Source: JAGNRR01 sp965230665 (GTDB lineage Bacteria > Bacteroidota > Bacteroidia > Chitinophagales > Chitinophagaceae). Taken from it: a stretch of 64,000 nt of DNA. Below are positions 34,667 through 44,104 of the stretch, one piece after another. Location of the stretch: positions 1,488,001 through 1,552,000 of the forward strand of contig CBDDLM010000004.1 of assembly GCA_965230665.1 (NCBI GenBank). Direction: 5' to 3'. Position 1 is the first letter of the stretch. The number at the start of each line of letters is the position of its first letter. The notes under the pieces were generated by a model, which did not search any database, was not told where the DNA came from, and saw only the letters and a list, made by a program, of their open reading frames with translations. The position numbers and the translations under genes were made by a program.

Positions 34667-37078
34667 ATGAAGCTTGGTAAAATAGCTCTTTTTTTATTCC
34701 TAGTTTGCAACACCCAAGGTGCTCTGTACGCGCAAATCAACCTAGAACATCTTCATAGTCGTGTACTAGGCCCTGCTCAAGAGCCCTTGGAGTTTGCAAA
34801 TTTAAGTTTACGAAGTTCTGATAGTACACAACTCCATGTTGTCATGACGGATAGCATAGGAAGATTCATTCTCCCTTTACATCCTCGTGCACAATGGTTG
34901 GTTGTTAAGTCCTTCGGTTATAAAACCCAGTGGATTGACTTTAAGAATTTTCAAGAACAAGCAACTGACATTATTCTAGAGCAATCCTTGAGTAAACTTA
35001 AAAAAGTGACCATAAATGCAAAACGGCCTTTAATAAGTCGGGAGGGAAATAAAATAGTCTTCAATGTAGGTAATGGTGCTTTAAGTGCCGCTCAATCTGC
35101 CTACGAATTATTGCAGCGTGCCCCTGGTGTATTGGTTAATGATGATGCTATCTTATTAAACGGAAAAGCCGGCATAAGCATACTGATTAATACACGTGCC
35201 CAGAATATTGACAATGCGCAGCTTATAAATACACTAAAAAGTATTCCTGCCAGTCAAGTTTCTCGTATCGAAATTAGCAGCAGCCCAACTGCGGAATACG
35301 ATGCGCAAGGTACTGGTGGTATTATTGATATTAAGTTAAAAAAAATGATGCAGAACGGTACGAATGCTTCATTACTTACCAGCATCGGACGAAGCCAGTA
35401 TCATAGATCTGGATTGAATATTAGTTTCAATAGAAGAAAGGGTAAACAAAACATCTACGGTAATTTAAACAACGGTTATAATGAACGATCAAACCGTCTC
35501 ATAAGCAATAGAAATTTCATGCAAAACGAAAAACTATTGGCACGATACGAGCAAGATGGGATCATTTTTTTACCAATACTACGAAATAGTTTACGCTTGG
35601 GATACGATTACTATGTCAATGAGAAAACGACCATTGGACTGTTGATTGCTGGAGGTGCTTCACATTTTAAACCAAGAGGAGATGGCGATGCTTTAATATT
35701 CGATGAAAACAGAATTCAAACTGGAGGTTTTATAGCCACGAATCGATCAAAAGATGTATGGTCTAGAAGATCAGCCAATGCCAATGTGCAACACCAAATA
35801 AACAAGAAAGGCGCTCAGTTTAATGCTGATATTAACTACGCGAAATACGGAAACAGAACAGAACAGCTTTTTACAACAGATTTTTTTAACGCCAATAAAC
35901 AATTGCAAAATAGAGAAATTTTATTCGGTGATATTCGAGGTCACATTGATGTATACAGTGTGCAAGTAGACTTAACGCTCCCTATATTTAATAAATCCAA
36001 AATTAAAACGGGGGTCAAATCAAGCTTAGTAAAAAATGATAATGATCTAAAATACTTTATCCGACAAAATGGTATTGATTCATTTGATGCCAGTCAAAGC
36101 AACCACTTTTTATATGATGAGAATATTAATGCTGCCTATATCGATTGGGAAAAAAGTAATAAAAAAACAGTTTATAAACTAGGTCTACGGGCCGAGCATA
36201 CTTACTCCAAAGGTCTACAACTATCTACTGATACTGGTTTTACTAGAGATTATATTCAACTCTTTCCAAACATCTACACCCTTTATAAACTGAATGATAA
36301 AAAAAGTGTGAGCCTTCAGCTTAGTCGAAGAATCAACCGTCCTAGTTATCGTGCTTTAAATCCCTTTAGAGCATTCGTAGATAAAACAACATACCGAGAA
36401 GGCAGCCCCTACTTAACTCCAGAAATAACAAATAATATAGAGTTCGTATATGCACATGATAGAACGCACTATATTACCCTAAACTACATGCACACGGATA
36501 ATAGTATCCTAAACATCGTAATCCAAGATAATGAACAAAAAGTAAGCATTGATAAGCCAGTAAATATTGGTCAATACGTTTACTATGGTATTACACTTTC
36601 TGGTGTAGAAAAGATCTGGAAGTTTTGGACCCTACAGTGGAGTGCTAGCACATTTTACAATGAATTTCTGGGAAACATAGAACAGATTCCTCTCAATACC
36701 TCGGGAGGTGGTTTTCAAATATCTACGAATCATCAATTTAGTCTAAGCAAGAAAACACGATGTGAACTGGGCACTTACTATCAACCTCGATACGCTTATG
36801 GTGTATCTATTTTGCATAGCATGTGGAAAGTCGATGCAGGTATTAGCAAAAGAATATTAAACGATAAAGGATCTATCAAGTTCAGTGCTCAGGATATTTT
36901 CTGGAAATTTTATCCGACAGGTTATACAGATTTTGGAAATACACAACAGACTTTTCAAAGTATTCGTGATACAAGAGTCTTTATGCTATCCTTCCAATAC
37001 AATTTTGGAGACCTTGGTATTAAATCTCAGCGTAGAAGAACATTAGGCATCGAAGATATTAAACAACGTGCTAGCTAA
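34667..37078 (+). CDS. TonB-dependent receptor-like outer-membrane protein
   Basis: An 803-residue outer-membrane protein of the OMP_b-brl_3 type. It starts with a signal peptide (MKLGKIALFLFLVCNTQGALYA). A carboxypeptidase-regulatory-like beta domain follows at about residues 30-110 (GPAQEPLEFANLSLRSSDS). A plug-like domain reads ELLQRAPGVLVNDDAILLNG and then PSSQ-type VSRIEISSSPTAEYDAQGTGGI near 200. The rest is a 22-strand-type barrel with repeated GYNERSN/NYAKYG strands. Such receptors import or sense oligopeptides, siderophores or glycans. No SusD partner is adjacent. It may be controlled by the upstream AraC protein. Confidence 0.85.
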   Translation: MKLGKIALFLFLVCNTQGALYAQINLEHLHSRVLGPAQEPLEFANLSLRSSDSTQLHVVMTDSIGRFILPLHPRAQWLVVKSFGYKTQWIDFKNFQEQATDIILEQSLSKLKKVTINAKRPLISREGNKIVFNVGNGALSAAQSAYELLQRAPGVLVNDDAILLNGKAGISILINTRAQNIDNAQLINTLKSIPASQVSRIEISSSPTAEYDAQGTGGIIDIKLKKMMQNGTNASLLTSIGRSQYHRSGLNISFNRRKGKQNIYGNLNNGYNERSNRLISNRNFMQNEKLLARYEQDGIIFLPILRNSLRLGYDYYVNEKTTIGLLIAGGASHFKPRGDGDALIFDENRIQTGGFIATNRSKDVWSRRSANANVQHQINKKGAQFNADINYAKYGNRTEQLFTTDFFNANKQLQNREILFGDIRGHIDVYSVQVDLTLPIFNKSKIKTGVKSSLVKNDNDLKYFIRQNGIDSFDASQSNHFLYDENINAAYIDWEKSNKKTVYKLGLRAEHTYSKGLQLSTDTGFTRDYIQLFPNIYTLYKLNDKKSVSLQLSRRINRPSYRALNPFRAFVDKTTYREGSPYLTPEITNNIEFVYAHDRTHYITLNYMHTDNSILNIVIQDNEQKVSIDKPVNIGQYVYYGITLSGVEKIWKFWTLQWSASTFYNEFLGNIEQIPLNTSGGGFQISTNHQFSLSKKTRCELGTYYQPRYAYGVSILHSMWKVDAGISKRILNDKGSIKFSAQDIFWKFYPTGYTDFGNTQQTFQSIRDTRVFMLSFQYNFGDLGIKSQRRRTLGIEDIKQRAS

Positions 37079-37090
37079 AACAACGAAAAC

Positions 37091-37531
37091 ATGAGCAAAT
37101 ACATTATACTTTCTATTTTGATTCTTTTATATTCTTGTAAAACATCAACTGATGAGGAAGCAATCAAGGGGATTCAGAAAAATTTTGAGCAACAAACAAA
37201 AGCGTGGAACCAAGGCAATTTATCAAGCTATATAGAAGCTTACACTTCCGATGGTCGAGCACGAACGATATCAAGAGCAGGTGTTACTCAGGGTAAGGAC
37301 AATATTCTGAAGGAATATCAGAAGTACTATAATAAAGAGAATATGGGCACGCTCCGTTTTGATCATTTTACTTATGATAAACTACGTAATGATCTGTACT
37401 ATGTTGTAGGTCGCTTCAACCTTACCTATCCTACCAAAGATCACGAACCCAAAGAAAGACATGGTTGGTTTTCTGTTCTTATGCACAAAAAAGAAGACAA
37501 TTGGTTTATTTTGAGCGACCACTCGTCATAA
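37091..37531 (+). CDS. NTF2-like DUF4440/SnoaL-fold lipoprotein
   Basis: A 146-residue protein with a lipoprotein signal ending LYSC (Cys16). It is followed by a DUF4440/SnoaL-like fold: QKNFEQQTKAWNQGNLSSYIEAYTSDG at about 28-54, TQGKDNILKEYQKYY and GWFSVLMHKKEDNWFILSDHSS at the end. These domains often bind small molecules or act as uncharacterised enzymes. It follows the receptor gene after 12 nt and is probably co-transcribed. The DxG-type acidic position in YTSDG matches the family. Confidence 0.8.
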   Translation: MSKYIILSILILLYSCKTSTDEEAIKGIQKNFEQQTKAWNQGNLSSYIEAYTSDGRARTISRAGVTQGKDNILKEYQKYYNKENMGTLRFDHFTYDKLRNDLYYVVGRFNLTYPTKDHEPKERHGWFSVLMHKKEDNWFILSDHSS

Positions 37532-37536
37532 GAAAT

Positions 37537-37557
37537 AGAACAGCCTAGACTGTTTCT
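37537..37557. terminator. Weak hairpin between convergent genes
   Basis: AACAG and CTGTT around a 6-nt loop, extendable with one bulge, lie in the 31-nt gap between convergent stops at 37531 and 37563. There is no strong T tract, so it is only a candidate bidirectional terminator. Confidence 0.3.
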
Positions 37558-37562
37558 ACAAA

Positions 37563-38729
37563 CTATTTCAGAGCATTCTCGATCTTCTCTAACACCTTCA
37601 GACTAGCCGCATGATCCTCTCCACTATCTTTTGCCTTTGCTATAGCTCTTTGCATATAAGTTTTAGCATCTCTGTATTGCTTATTCTTGTATAAAAGACA
37701 GGCGTACGTGTCCAGAAACGCATACCCTTGTGTTAATGGCTTAGCAGTTTTCATCCATTTTGTCGCCTTACCTAATAAAGATGCATTGCTACAATCAGAT
37801 TCATAAATCTGCCAACAAACACTATTTATGCTCATTGCGGCCATTTCATTTTTCTCGATAAACCCATCTACCACTTTCTCCATTCTAGAACAGTCTTTCG
37901 TTTCCATAGCGAAACTATATTCCATATACTCAATGTTCGCCTCATCTCCGAGTTGTCTAATGGCAAACGTTTTAGCTTTTTCAAACTGCTCTTCATCCTT
38001 TTGTTTTATAGCCTTCCAAAATCTTTTATTGACCATCCGATCTAATATTTGGTTCGCAGCAGATTTTCCAAATTTCTCTCTAAACCTATCTTTCTCTTTT
38101 AGAAAAAATGCATCGGCCTGCTCTGAACCTCCAAATGCGCTCATAACCGCAAAGCTTACTTCCGATAAATAGTCATTATTCTTTTCCCAAAATTTCATTG
38201 AACCTTCCTTAAGAGCTTCTCGATTCCCGTCCATAGCTGCCTTATAAAAAGAAGGATAATCGTTCTCTAGCTTTTGTATATAACCCACAGGAAACGTTCC
38301 GTTCTTTTTTATTTCCAGTGCGTTCTCTGTAAACGCTACAAATCGGTCTATACTTGATTCACTTTCGAGAGCGCCTCCTACCAATCGGTCAGCATACTGA
38401 ACTGTTGGAGAAACAATTACAAAAGTTGGGTAAGATCGTACATGAAATTTTTTACTTAAGCCAAACTTCTTGTCCTTTTCTGCATCATATTTGAGCATGA
38501 TAAAATTCTTACTCAGTTTACTCTGTAGTTTTCTATTCCCTTCTAGGTTTTTACTAAACATCTTGCATGGGCCGCACCAGGTTGTATAGAAATCAATGAT
38601 AATCAGTTTATTGCTTTCCGAAGCTAGCTTTTGAGCCTCGGCCCAATCTTCGTGGATTATAGTCAATTTTTCAGCCCGCAGATTAAGAGCGAATAAAGTT
38701 ATGAATAGTAAAGTCAAAAAATTTTTCAT
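37563..38729 (-). CDS. Secreted thioredoxin-fold protein with helical repeats
   Basis: The 388-residue protein has a signal peptide (MKNFLTLLFITLFALNLRA). A thioredoxin domain covers about residues 25-135, with active site WCGPC (Cys52, Cys55) in IDFYTTWCGPCKMF and the cis-Pro region HVRSYPTFVIV. The remaining 250 residues are helical and TPR-like, ending in LAKA/YAFLDTYACLLYKNKQY. It is likely a periplasmic disulphide reductase or isomerase with a scaffold domain. It is alone on its strand and converges on the NTF2-like gene. A near-consensus TATCTTAG precedes the ATG. Confidence 0.85.
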   Translation of the reverse strand: MKNFLTLLFITLFALNLRAEKLTIIHEDWAEAQKLASESNKLIIIDFYTTWCGPCKMFSKNLEGNRKLQSKLSKNFIMLKYDAEKDKKFGLSKKFHVRSYPTFVIVSPTVQYADRLVGGALESESSIDRFVAFTENALEIKKNGTFPVGYIQKLENDYPSFYKAAMDGNREALKEGSMKFWEKNNDYLSEVSFAVMSAFGGSEQADAFFLKEKDRFREKFGKSAANQILDRMVNKRFWKAIKQKDEEQFEKAKTFAIRQLGDEANIEYMEYSFAMETKDCSRMEKVVDGFIEKNEMAAMSINSVCWQIYESDCSNASLLGKATKWMKTAKPLTQGYAFLDTYACLLYKNKQYRDAKTYMQRAIAKAKDSGEDHAASLKVLEKIENALK

Positions 38730-38824
38730 GGTTAGCTAAGATACTGATTATTTAAGGAATGATTTATTTCTTAAGCTTCACATACTACGACATTTGCCGT
38801 ATGGGCTGCTATTGAACTCGCATT

Positions 38825-38832
38825 TAGCTTTG
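38825..38832 (+). promoter_or_regulatory. -7 box upstream of the secreted protein at 38858
   Basis: TAGCTTTG matches TAnnTTTG exactly and lies 25 nt before the ATG at 38858, in a divergent 128-nt gap. Confidence 0.45.
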
Positions 38833-38857
38833 TAATTCACTTAAGGATATTCAATTT

Positions 38858-39385
38858 ATGAAATACAAAATCATACTTATACTCACCATTTCTCTTTTCT
38901 CCAGTCTGTTTGCCCATTCGCAACAGACTCTTCCACAGGATATGTGCAAACGGATTAAAAAGATCAAGAAAGCCATTAAAGCCAAAAGCTTACCCTACGA
39001 AAAGGATGATAAGAAAAAGTTAGCATTGGGTACACTTCTAGGTGAAATTATGTATCAGACCACGTATAAATTTTTTGATAGTAGCGCAGTCTATAAAATG
39101 AATCGGTTTAATACGAAAGAGTGGGAATACTATGCAATTCTTAAAATGGATACCAGTAAAACAAATGTGATCAAGTCGTGCAATGACTTACAAGATGCAG
39201 TTGAAAAATGTGGTTTCAAACGAGTAGGTCTAAATAAAGGCAAACCTATTGACGCGAAACACACTTACGCCTTATACTCAAAAAAAGATCTGTATATAAA
39301 GATTGACCTCCCCTACAATGCAGTCGCGATAAAAGAATTGGGCTATACTTTATATGCCTCTAGAATAACGTTTGAGCTAAGATAA
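38858..39385 (+). CDS. Small secreted protein of unknown function
   Basis: A 175-residue protein with a signal peptide (MKYKIILILTISLFSSLFAHS). It has a lysine-rich helical start (CKRIKKIKKAIKAKSLPYEK) and two cysteines in the mature region that could form a disulphide. The C-terminal part looks alpha/beta (YALYSKKDLYIKIDLPYN). I recognise no family. Its 3' end lies 4 nt from the convergent mutS stop. An exact -7 box supports expression. Confidence 0.6.
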   Translation: MKYKIILILTISLFSSLFAHSQQTLPQDMCKRIKKIKKAIKAKSLPYEKDDKKKLALGTLLGEIMYQTTYKFFDSSAVYKMNRFNTKEWEYYAILKMDTSKTNVIKSCNDLQDAVEKCGFKRVGLNKGKPIDAKHTYALYSKKDLYIKIDLPYNAVAIKELGYTLYASRITFELR

Positions 39386-39389
39386 TTTG

Positions 39390-42032
39390 TTAGCCGACGA
39401 TCCCTTTCAACTCATTCAGCTTCATAAGAGCTTCTACGGGAGTTAGGGAATTAATTTCAACAGCTTGTAAAATTTCACGGACGCGTTTTAAATCTTCTGT
39501 AACACCATCGTAGATGTTAAGTTGAAAGTTATCAGCTTGAATTTTCTGCATTTTTTCACGAGGAATTCCTTTAGAATTCTCTGAAGGCTTTGCATCATTT
39601 TTTTCTTCGAGTATGCTCAAAATTTCGTTAGCACGTTCTACAATGAGTGGTGGCATTCCAGCCATTTTAGCCACATGCACACCAAAACTATGCGTACTTC
39701 CTCCTTCCGCGAGCTTACGCAGAAAGATGATTTTATTCCCTGATTCTTTATGCGTAACATGAAAATTTTTAATTCGTCTATGTTTTTTCTCTAGTTCGTT
39801 TAGCTCATGATAATGGGTTGCAAAAAGCGTTAAGGGTCTAGACGCATGATTATGTAAAAATTCTGCTATACTCCACGCGATGGAAATCCCATCAAATGTG
39901 CTTGTTCCTCGTCCTATTTCATCGAGCACAATAAGCGAACGGTCGGAAATATTATTGATGATACTAGCGGTCTCATTCATCTCAACCATGAACGTACTCT
40001 CTCCACCGCTTAAATTATCGCTGGCGCCCACACGCGTAAAGATCTTATCAGTTAAGGGTACTAAGGCCTTCTCCGCAGGTACAAAGCTACCCGCGTGAGC
40101 CATGAGTGTTATCAAAACCGTTTGACGCAATAAAGCGCTCTTACCACTCATATTTGGACCTGTGATAATAATCATCTGCTGGTCATCTTTATCTAACCGT
40201 ACTGAGTTGCTGATATATTGTTCACCAGTCGGTAAATTTTGTTCTATAACAGGATGACGCCCATTGGTAATTTCAAGATTTACATTCTCTTTTACTTCTG
40301 GCCTTTTATATTGATGCTGCAATGCATTTTTTGCAAAACAGATCAAACAGTCCAGTTGTGCTACCATTTGCGCATTTAGCTGAATGGGTGTGATATACTC
40401 TTGTAATTGCGAGAGCAGTTCGTCATAAATCTTTAGTTCAAGAGCCAAGATTTTTTCTTGCGCTCCGAGTATTTTTTGCTCCAGTTCTTTTAGCTCGGGC
40501 GTAATATATCGTTCCGCATTCGTGAGGGTTTGTTTCCGAATCCATTCCTCAGGTACCTGATCTTTGAAACGATTTGTAACCTCTAGATAATATCCAAATA
40601 CATTGTTGAAGGAAATTTTCAATGAGGTAATACCTGTTTTTTCAACTTCTCTTTCCTTTATTTGAAGCAACAAGTCTTTGCCATTCCTAGAAACGCTTCT
40701 CAGTTCATCCAACTCATCTTGCACGCCATCCTGAATAAGCTCTCCCTTTGCCGCTACCGCTGGAGGTGCTTCTACAAGTGTTGCATTAATTTTTTCACGT
40801 ATGCGTTCGCAAGGGTTCATCTGCTCTCCCAGTCGTAAAATGAGTTCATTATCACTTTGGGCACAACGTGCTTTAATCTCTTCAATTGATTTTAAGCCAC
40901 GTGCAAGATGCAATACCTCTCTGGGAGAAATCTTTTTTAAAGGTAGACGTGCCACCATACGCTCCATATCACCGATCTGCTTTACATAACCAGAAGCATC
41001 ATTTGCTAAATCTGTTTCTTTGATTAGATGTTCTACGGCAGACAAACGTTCATGAATCTTTACGACATCTTGTAGTGGGAAGAGTAACCAACGCTTGATC
41101 ATGCGGCTTCCCATTGGAGAAATCGTATTATCCAATACACTCAAAAGCGTACTTCCATTTGGAATATTACTGTTCAGCAGTTCGAGATTCTGAATGGTAA
41201 AACGATCCATCCACAAAAATTCATTTCGGGTGATCCGCTGAATTGTATGTAAATGGCTAAGGTTTGGGTGTTCAGTATCCTTTAAGTAATGCAAACAAGC
41301 TCCTGCCGCAATAATGGCATTCGGCATATCGCTGATACCAAAGCCTTTTAATGAGGCTACTTCAAATTGTTGCAATATATTCTCTTGAGCATAATCCTGC
41401 GTAAACACCCATTCGTCGAGTAAATAAGTATAATGCTTCTCGCCAAACTGCTCTTGAAATTTTCTTCGTTTCGTTTTGCAATAGATCACCTCTGCAGGCT
41501 TTATAGTTTGCAAAAGTTTATCCATGTATTCAGCGTTCCCCTCGGCGCATAAAAACTCTCCTGTACTAATATCAACAAAGGCAACACCGAAGTGTTCTCC
41601 CTCTATATGGATGGTAGCCAGGAAATTATTGTTCTGGTTGTCGAGCATTTTATCGCTCGTGGCTGTTCCTGGTGTTACTAATTCAGTTACACCACGTTTG
41701 ACAATTCCTTTGGCCTGTTTAGGGTCTTCCAGTTGATCACAAATAGCAACTCGATGACCCGCCTTAACTAGTTTATGCAGATATGTATCAATACTATGAT
41801 GCGGAAAACCAGCTAACTCATCGTTAGTTCCACCATTATTCCGCTTGGTTAATGTAATACCCAATACTTCAGATGCTACTACAGCATCTCGCCCAAAGGT
41901 TTCATAAAAATCACCTACTCGAAAAAGCAATACAGCATCGGGGTACTTGCCTTTAATTGCTGCATGTTGCTGCATTAAAGGTGTGAGTTTCTTCCCTTTT
42001 AGAGCTCCTTTGGACTTTTTTACCTTGGCCAA
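39390..42032 (-). CDS. mutS: DNA mismatch repair ATPase MutS
   Basis: A full-length 880-residue MutS1. The mismatch-contacting motif lies in LFRVGDFYETFG near residue 40 (Phe-X-Glu). The Walker A sequence GPNMSGKSALLRQ lies near 625, the signature GASDNLSGGESTFMVEM near 670 and Walker B IVLDEIGRGTSTFDG near 700. The helix-turn-helix and dimer region follows (HSFGVHVAKMAGMPP). It recognises mismatches and recruits MutL. The start is TTG at 42032. The upstream frame closes after a few codons, and MAK/LAK-type N-termini are usual, so TTG is accepted. No mutL is nearby. Confidence 0.96.
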   Translation of the reverse strand: MAKVKKSKGALKGKKLTPLMQQHAAIKGKYPDAVLLFRVGDFYETFGRDAVVASEVLGITLTKRNNGGTNDELAGFPHHSIDTYLHKLVKAGHRVAICDQLEDPKQAKGIVKRGVTELVTPGTATSDKMLDNQNNNFLATIHIEGEHFGVAFVDISTGEFLCAEGNAEYMDKLLQTIKPAEVIYCKTKRRKFQEQFGEKHYTYLLDEWVFTQDYAQENILQQFEVASLKGFGISDMPNAIIAAGACLHYLKDTEHPNLSHLHTIQRITRNEFLWMDRFTIQNLELLNSNIPNGSTLLSVLDNTISPMGSRMIKRWLLFPLQDVVKIHERLSAVEHLIKETDLANDASGYVKQIGDMERMVARLPLKKISPREVLHLARGLKSIEEIKARCAQSDNELILRLGEQMNPCERIREKINATLVEAPPAVAAKGELIQDGVQDELDELRSVSRNGKDLLLQIKEREVEKTGITSLKISFNNVFGYYLEVTNRFKDQVPEEWIRKQTLTNAERYITPELKELEQKILGAQEKILALELKIYDELLSQLQEYITPIQLNAQMVAQLDCLICFAKNALQHQYKRPEVKENVNLEITNGRHPVIEQNLPTGEQYISNSVRLDKDDQQMIIITGPNMSGKSALLRQTVLITLMAHAGSFVPAEKALVPLTDKIFTRVGASDNLSGGESTFMVEMNETASIINNISDRSLIVLDEIGRGTSTFDGISIAWSIAEFLHNHASRPLTLFATHYHELNELEKKHRRIKNFHVTHKESGNKIIFLRKLAEGGSTHSFGVHVAKMAGMPPLIVERANEILSILEEKNDAKPSENSKGIPREKMQKIQADNFQLNIYDGVTEDLKRVREILQAVEINSLTPVEALMKLNELKGIVG

Positions 42033-42082
42033 TTCACTAAATAATTTGGAATTAAAGGTTCATTATTATTATTAAATCTAGC

Positions 42083-42112
42083 AAAAAGTGGTGCTTTATT
42101 TATTCACTTTTT
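42083..42112 (-). terminator. AT-rich hairpin after the zinc-ribbon gene
   Basis: AAAAAGTG (42083..42090) pairs with CACTTTTT (42105..42112) around a 14-nt loop, directly after the TAG stop of 42116..42478 and before mutS. The stem is AT-rich, so strength is doubtful. Confidence 0.4.
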
Positions 42113-42115
42113 ACC

Positions 42116-42478
42116 CTAATCATATTCCTTCGACTTCACGACTAAGTACCAATGCTCACCGGTTTGTAAATAACCATATTCATAACTAAAGTAGTAAGTA
42201 TCTCCTTTTTTGTTTTGAAGGGTGTTAGTATGATAGTTAAAAAGAAAGCCCTCCTTGATTAATTGATCTTTATGGCACTTTTTACTTTGTGCACCATTGA
42301 GTATTTGTTCGAGAATATTTCGGTTTCGCTTTAGTTTGTTATTAATGTTTCGGACTGTATTGTTGATGGTACTGCGTGCTTTATTGTTATAGGCTGTACG
42401 GCAATAGTCGTTACAATACTTTTTATCTGCACGACCATATAGCTTCTTTCCACAATACAAACACTTCTGCTCATCCAT
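42116..42478 (-). CDS. Small zinc-ribbon protein (DUF2116-like)
   Basis: A 120-residue cytoplasmic protein. Its N-terminal zinc ribbon has Cys6, Cys9, Cys22 and Cys26 (CLYCGKKL, then KKYCNDYCRTAYNN). A basic helical linker and a C-terminal beta-rich segment (DTYYFSYEYGYLQTGEHWYL) follow. Similar small proteins are common in Flavobacteriia next to housekeeping genes, but their function is not known. Nucleic-acid binding is a reasonable inference from the ribbon and the basic linker. It is transcribed on its own toward mutS, with a weak hairpin between. Confidence 0.75.
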   Translation of the reverse strand: MDEQKCLYCGKKLYGRADKKYCNDYCRTAYNNKARSTINNTVRNINNKLKRNRNILEQILNGAQSKKCHKDQLIKEGFLFNYHTNTLQNKKGDTYYFSYEYGYLQTGEHWYLVVKSKEYD

Positions 42479-42567
42479 ATCAAATGATAATATAATCTAA
42501 ATTTAACTCCTTTTCTTGAAAGCTCAATTCAGTTTTTGTAATTTAGGATTCTAAAAAATAATCTATC

Positions 42568-42894
42568 ATGGGAAAATTTGAAGTATCTACTCGAACAAAT
42601 GGCGAATATCAGTTTAACTTAAAAGCCGATAACGGTCAGGTCATATTAACAAGCGAAGGCTATTCAGCAAAGGACGGATGTATGAATGGTATAGAATCTG
42701 TGCGAAAAAATTGTGGCGACGAAAATAATTTTGAAAAGAAAGAAGCGAGTAACGGTAAGCTGTTTTTCAATCTAAAAGCAGGTAATGGGCAAGTCATTGG
42801 CAGTAGCCAAATGTATGCAGATGCCAGTGGACGCGATAATGGGATTGCTTCTGTTAGTAAGAACGCCCCCGATGCAGAAGTTGTAGAAATCTAA
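42568..42894 (+). CDS. YegP-family (DUF1508) protein, tandem repeat
   Basis: A 108-residue protein made of two YegP/DUF1508 repeats. The first is FEVSTRTNGEYQFNLKADNGQVI (4-26) followed by SEGYSAKDGCMNGIESVRKN. The second begins SNGKLFFNLKAGNGQVI near 61 and ends YADASGRDNGIASVSKN. The FxLKAxNGQVI and GIxSVxKN signatures are diagnostic. The biological role is unknown, although homologues are often stress- or host-associated. A clear terminator follows 22 nt after the stop, so it is probably a single-gene transcript. Classification is firm; function is not. Confidence 0.9.
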   Translation: MGKFEVSTRTNGEYQFNLKADNGQVILTSEGYSAKDGCMNGIESVRKNCGDENNFEKKEASNGKLFFNLKAGNGQVIGSSQMYADASGRDNGIASVSKNAPDAEVVEI

Positions 42895-42916
42895 ACATTA
42901 CAAATTGATGTATTCA

Positions 42917-42949
42917 GGCCATTTACCCTCGGTAGATGGCTTTTTTTTT
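42917..42949 (+). terminator. Intrinsic terminator after the YegP gene
   Basis: A 10-bp stem with one G-T pair (GCCATTTACC at 42918..42927 with GGTAGATGGC at 42931..42940) is followed by nine T residues. It lies within the upstream in-frame extension of the next gene and so supports that gene's start at 42992. Confidence 0.85.
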
Positions 42950-42991
42950 AGATCAACTAACAACCTGACTGCTCCGTACGTTTACATTAAC

Positions 42992-43579
42992 ATGCTCAGA
43001 AAATCTGTAATTATTGGTTTAGGACTATTTACCCTGCTTTTTGTTTGTAGTCTTTTATTTCAATCATGTAAATGCGAAGAGAAAGTTTGTAACTTTTCTT
43101 TTAATGCAATTATGTCTGGTGGTGATTCTTTGAATTTAAATCTTGATGATGGGATTGATACAAGCTTAAATGGGATGCATTTTACTTTTTTAGCTTTTAA
43201 TGAGCAGGACAATCCAGCTTGTACATACCATAACATAGGGTTTAGCTCGGCTTATGCCTTTACTAAACATTGTAAAGTACTGAATCCTATCCTACCAGAA
43301 TCGTATATTGTACGCTTAGATAAAGACATCCGCTTTAACTCGGATACAATTCCTGCCGGAACAAATCTTATTAACCATCCAGCCTTTAAAAGCCACTGGA
43401 TAAAAAATTCCTTCGAATGGGGCAAGAATAATGTTTCCATAGAGGGTTCCATAGTATTGAACTCTACTATTTACAATCAAATAGTATTTGATCCTGTCAT
43501 CTACAATGTTGAATTTGGTTTTTCCACCGAAGACGGTCAAAGTCTAAGAAAGACGCTAGATGTTGTTTATAAGCTCTAG
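42992..43579 (+). CDS. Hypothetical lipoprotein
   Basis: A 195-residue protein starting MLRKSVIIGLGLFTLLFVC, with lipobox LFQSC (Cys26). The open frame extends 29 codons upstream to 42905. That region contains the YegP terminator, and a -7-like TACGTTTA lies at 42977..42984, so the downstream Met is chosen. The mature part has three further early cysteines (CKCEEKVC) and then a beta-rich domain with no recognised family. Its stop abuts the convergent YkgJ-like gene. Function unknown, likely envelope-located. Confidence 0.65.
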   Translation: MLRKSVIIGLGLFTLLFVCSLLFQSCKCEEKVCNFSFNAIMSGGDSLNLNLDDGIDTSLNGMHFTFLAFNEQDNPACTYHNIGFSSAYAFTKHCKVLNPILPESYIVRLDKDIRFNSDTIPAGTNLINHPAFKSHWIKNSFEWGKNNVSIEGSIVLNSTIYNQIVFDPVIYNVEFGFSTEDGQSLRKTLDVVYKL

Positions 43580-44101
43580 TTACCAAACATATTCTTTCTC
43601 TACGCTCTTCTTGATCGTTTTCACAAAAGCATAGGTAGCAGGACAGAACTTTAAATTCTGAATATAGGTGTCGTTATGATCATCAAATTCTTTGCCATGA
43701 AAATGTGGGAAATCTGCGCAATCCTTAGGTCGCACCTCATAAATACTACATTTATTATCTTCTAGGTTTAAGAACTGACAGGGTTGAGATTTGTTTACCA
43801 GATCTCCCGGTGTACCATCTTCTTCTGCTTCTTCTCGCTTGATCCACTTCTTTTTAAAAGCGGCTTCAGTCATACCCAAATGTTTCGCTATCCGTTTTAT
43901 ATCCGAAGGAATAAATGTAGGCGTCATCTTCTTACAACAGTTACCGCAATCCAAGCAATCTACTTTTTCCCATGCCTTTTCCTCAGCGGTCTTTGCATAC
44001 TGCTCTATTTCAGGAACATATTTATCATCAAATTTTCTAAGAAATTTTTTATACGACTTTTTGTTCTTCTTAAAGTTTTTCTTGTGCTTATCTAGTAACA
44101 T
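43580..44101 (-). CDS. YkgJ-family Fe-S cysteine-cluster protein
   Basis: A 173-residue protein of the YkgJ (putative zinc- or iron-chelating) family. Eight cysteines occur at 49, 52, 55, 56, 108, 118, 128 and 153 in DCLDCGNCCKKMTP, PCQFLNLEDNKCSIYEVRPKDC and KFCPATYAF, the family's signature order. It is usually taken to bind an Fe-S cluster or zinc; the reaction is unknown. The lysine-rich N-terminus (about 25 residues) is unusual and could bind RNA or DNA. It lies 3 nt downstream of dnaX and is probably co-transcribed with it. Confidence 0.9.
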   Translation of the reverse strand: MLLDKHKKNFKKNKKSYKKFLRKFDDKYVPEIEQYAKTAEEKAWEKVDCLDCGNCCKKMTPTFIPSDIKRIAKHLGMTEAAFKKKWIKREEAEEDGTPGDLVNKSQPCQFLNLEDNKCSIYEVRPKDCADFPHFHGKEFDDHNDTYIQNLKFCPATYAFVKTIKKSVEKEYVW

Positions 44102-44104
44102 GAA

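Noticed and set aside
42905..42991. Upstream start of the lipoprotein gene at 42905
   Set aside because: The region contains the YegP terminator with nine T residues; the Met at 42992 gives a clean lipoprotein signal.
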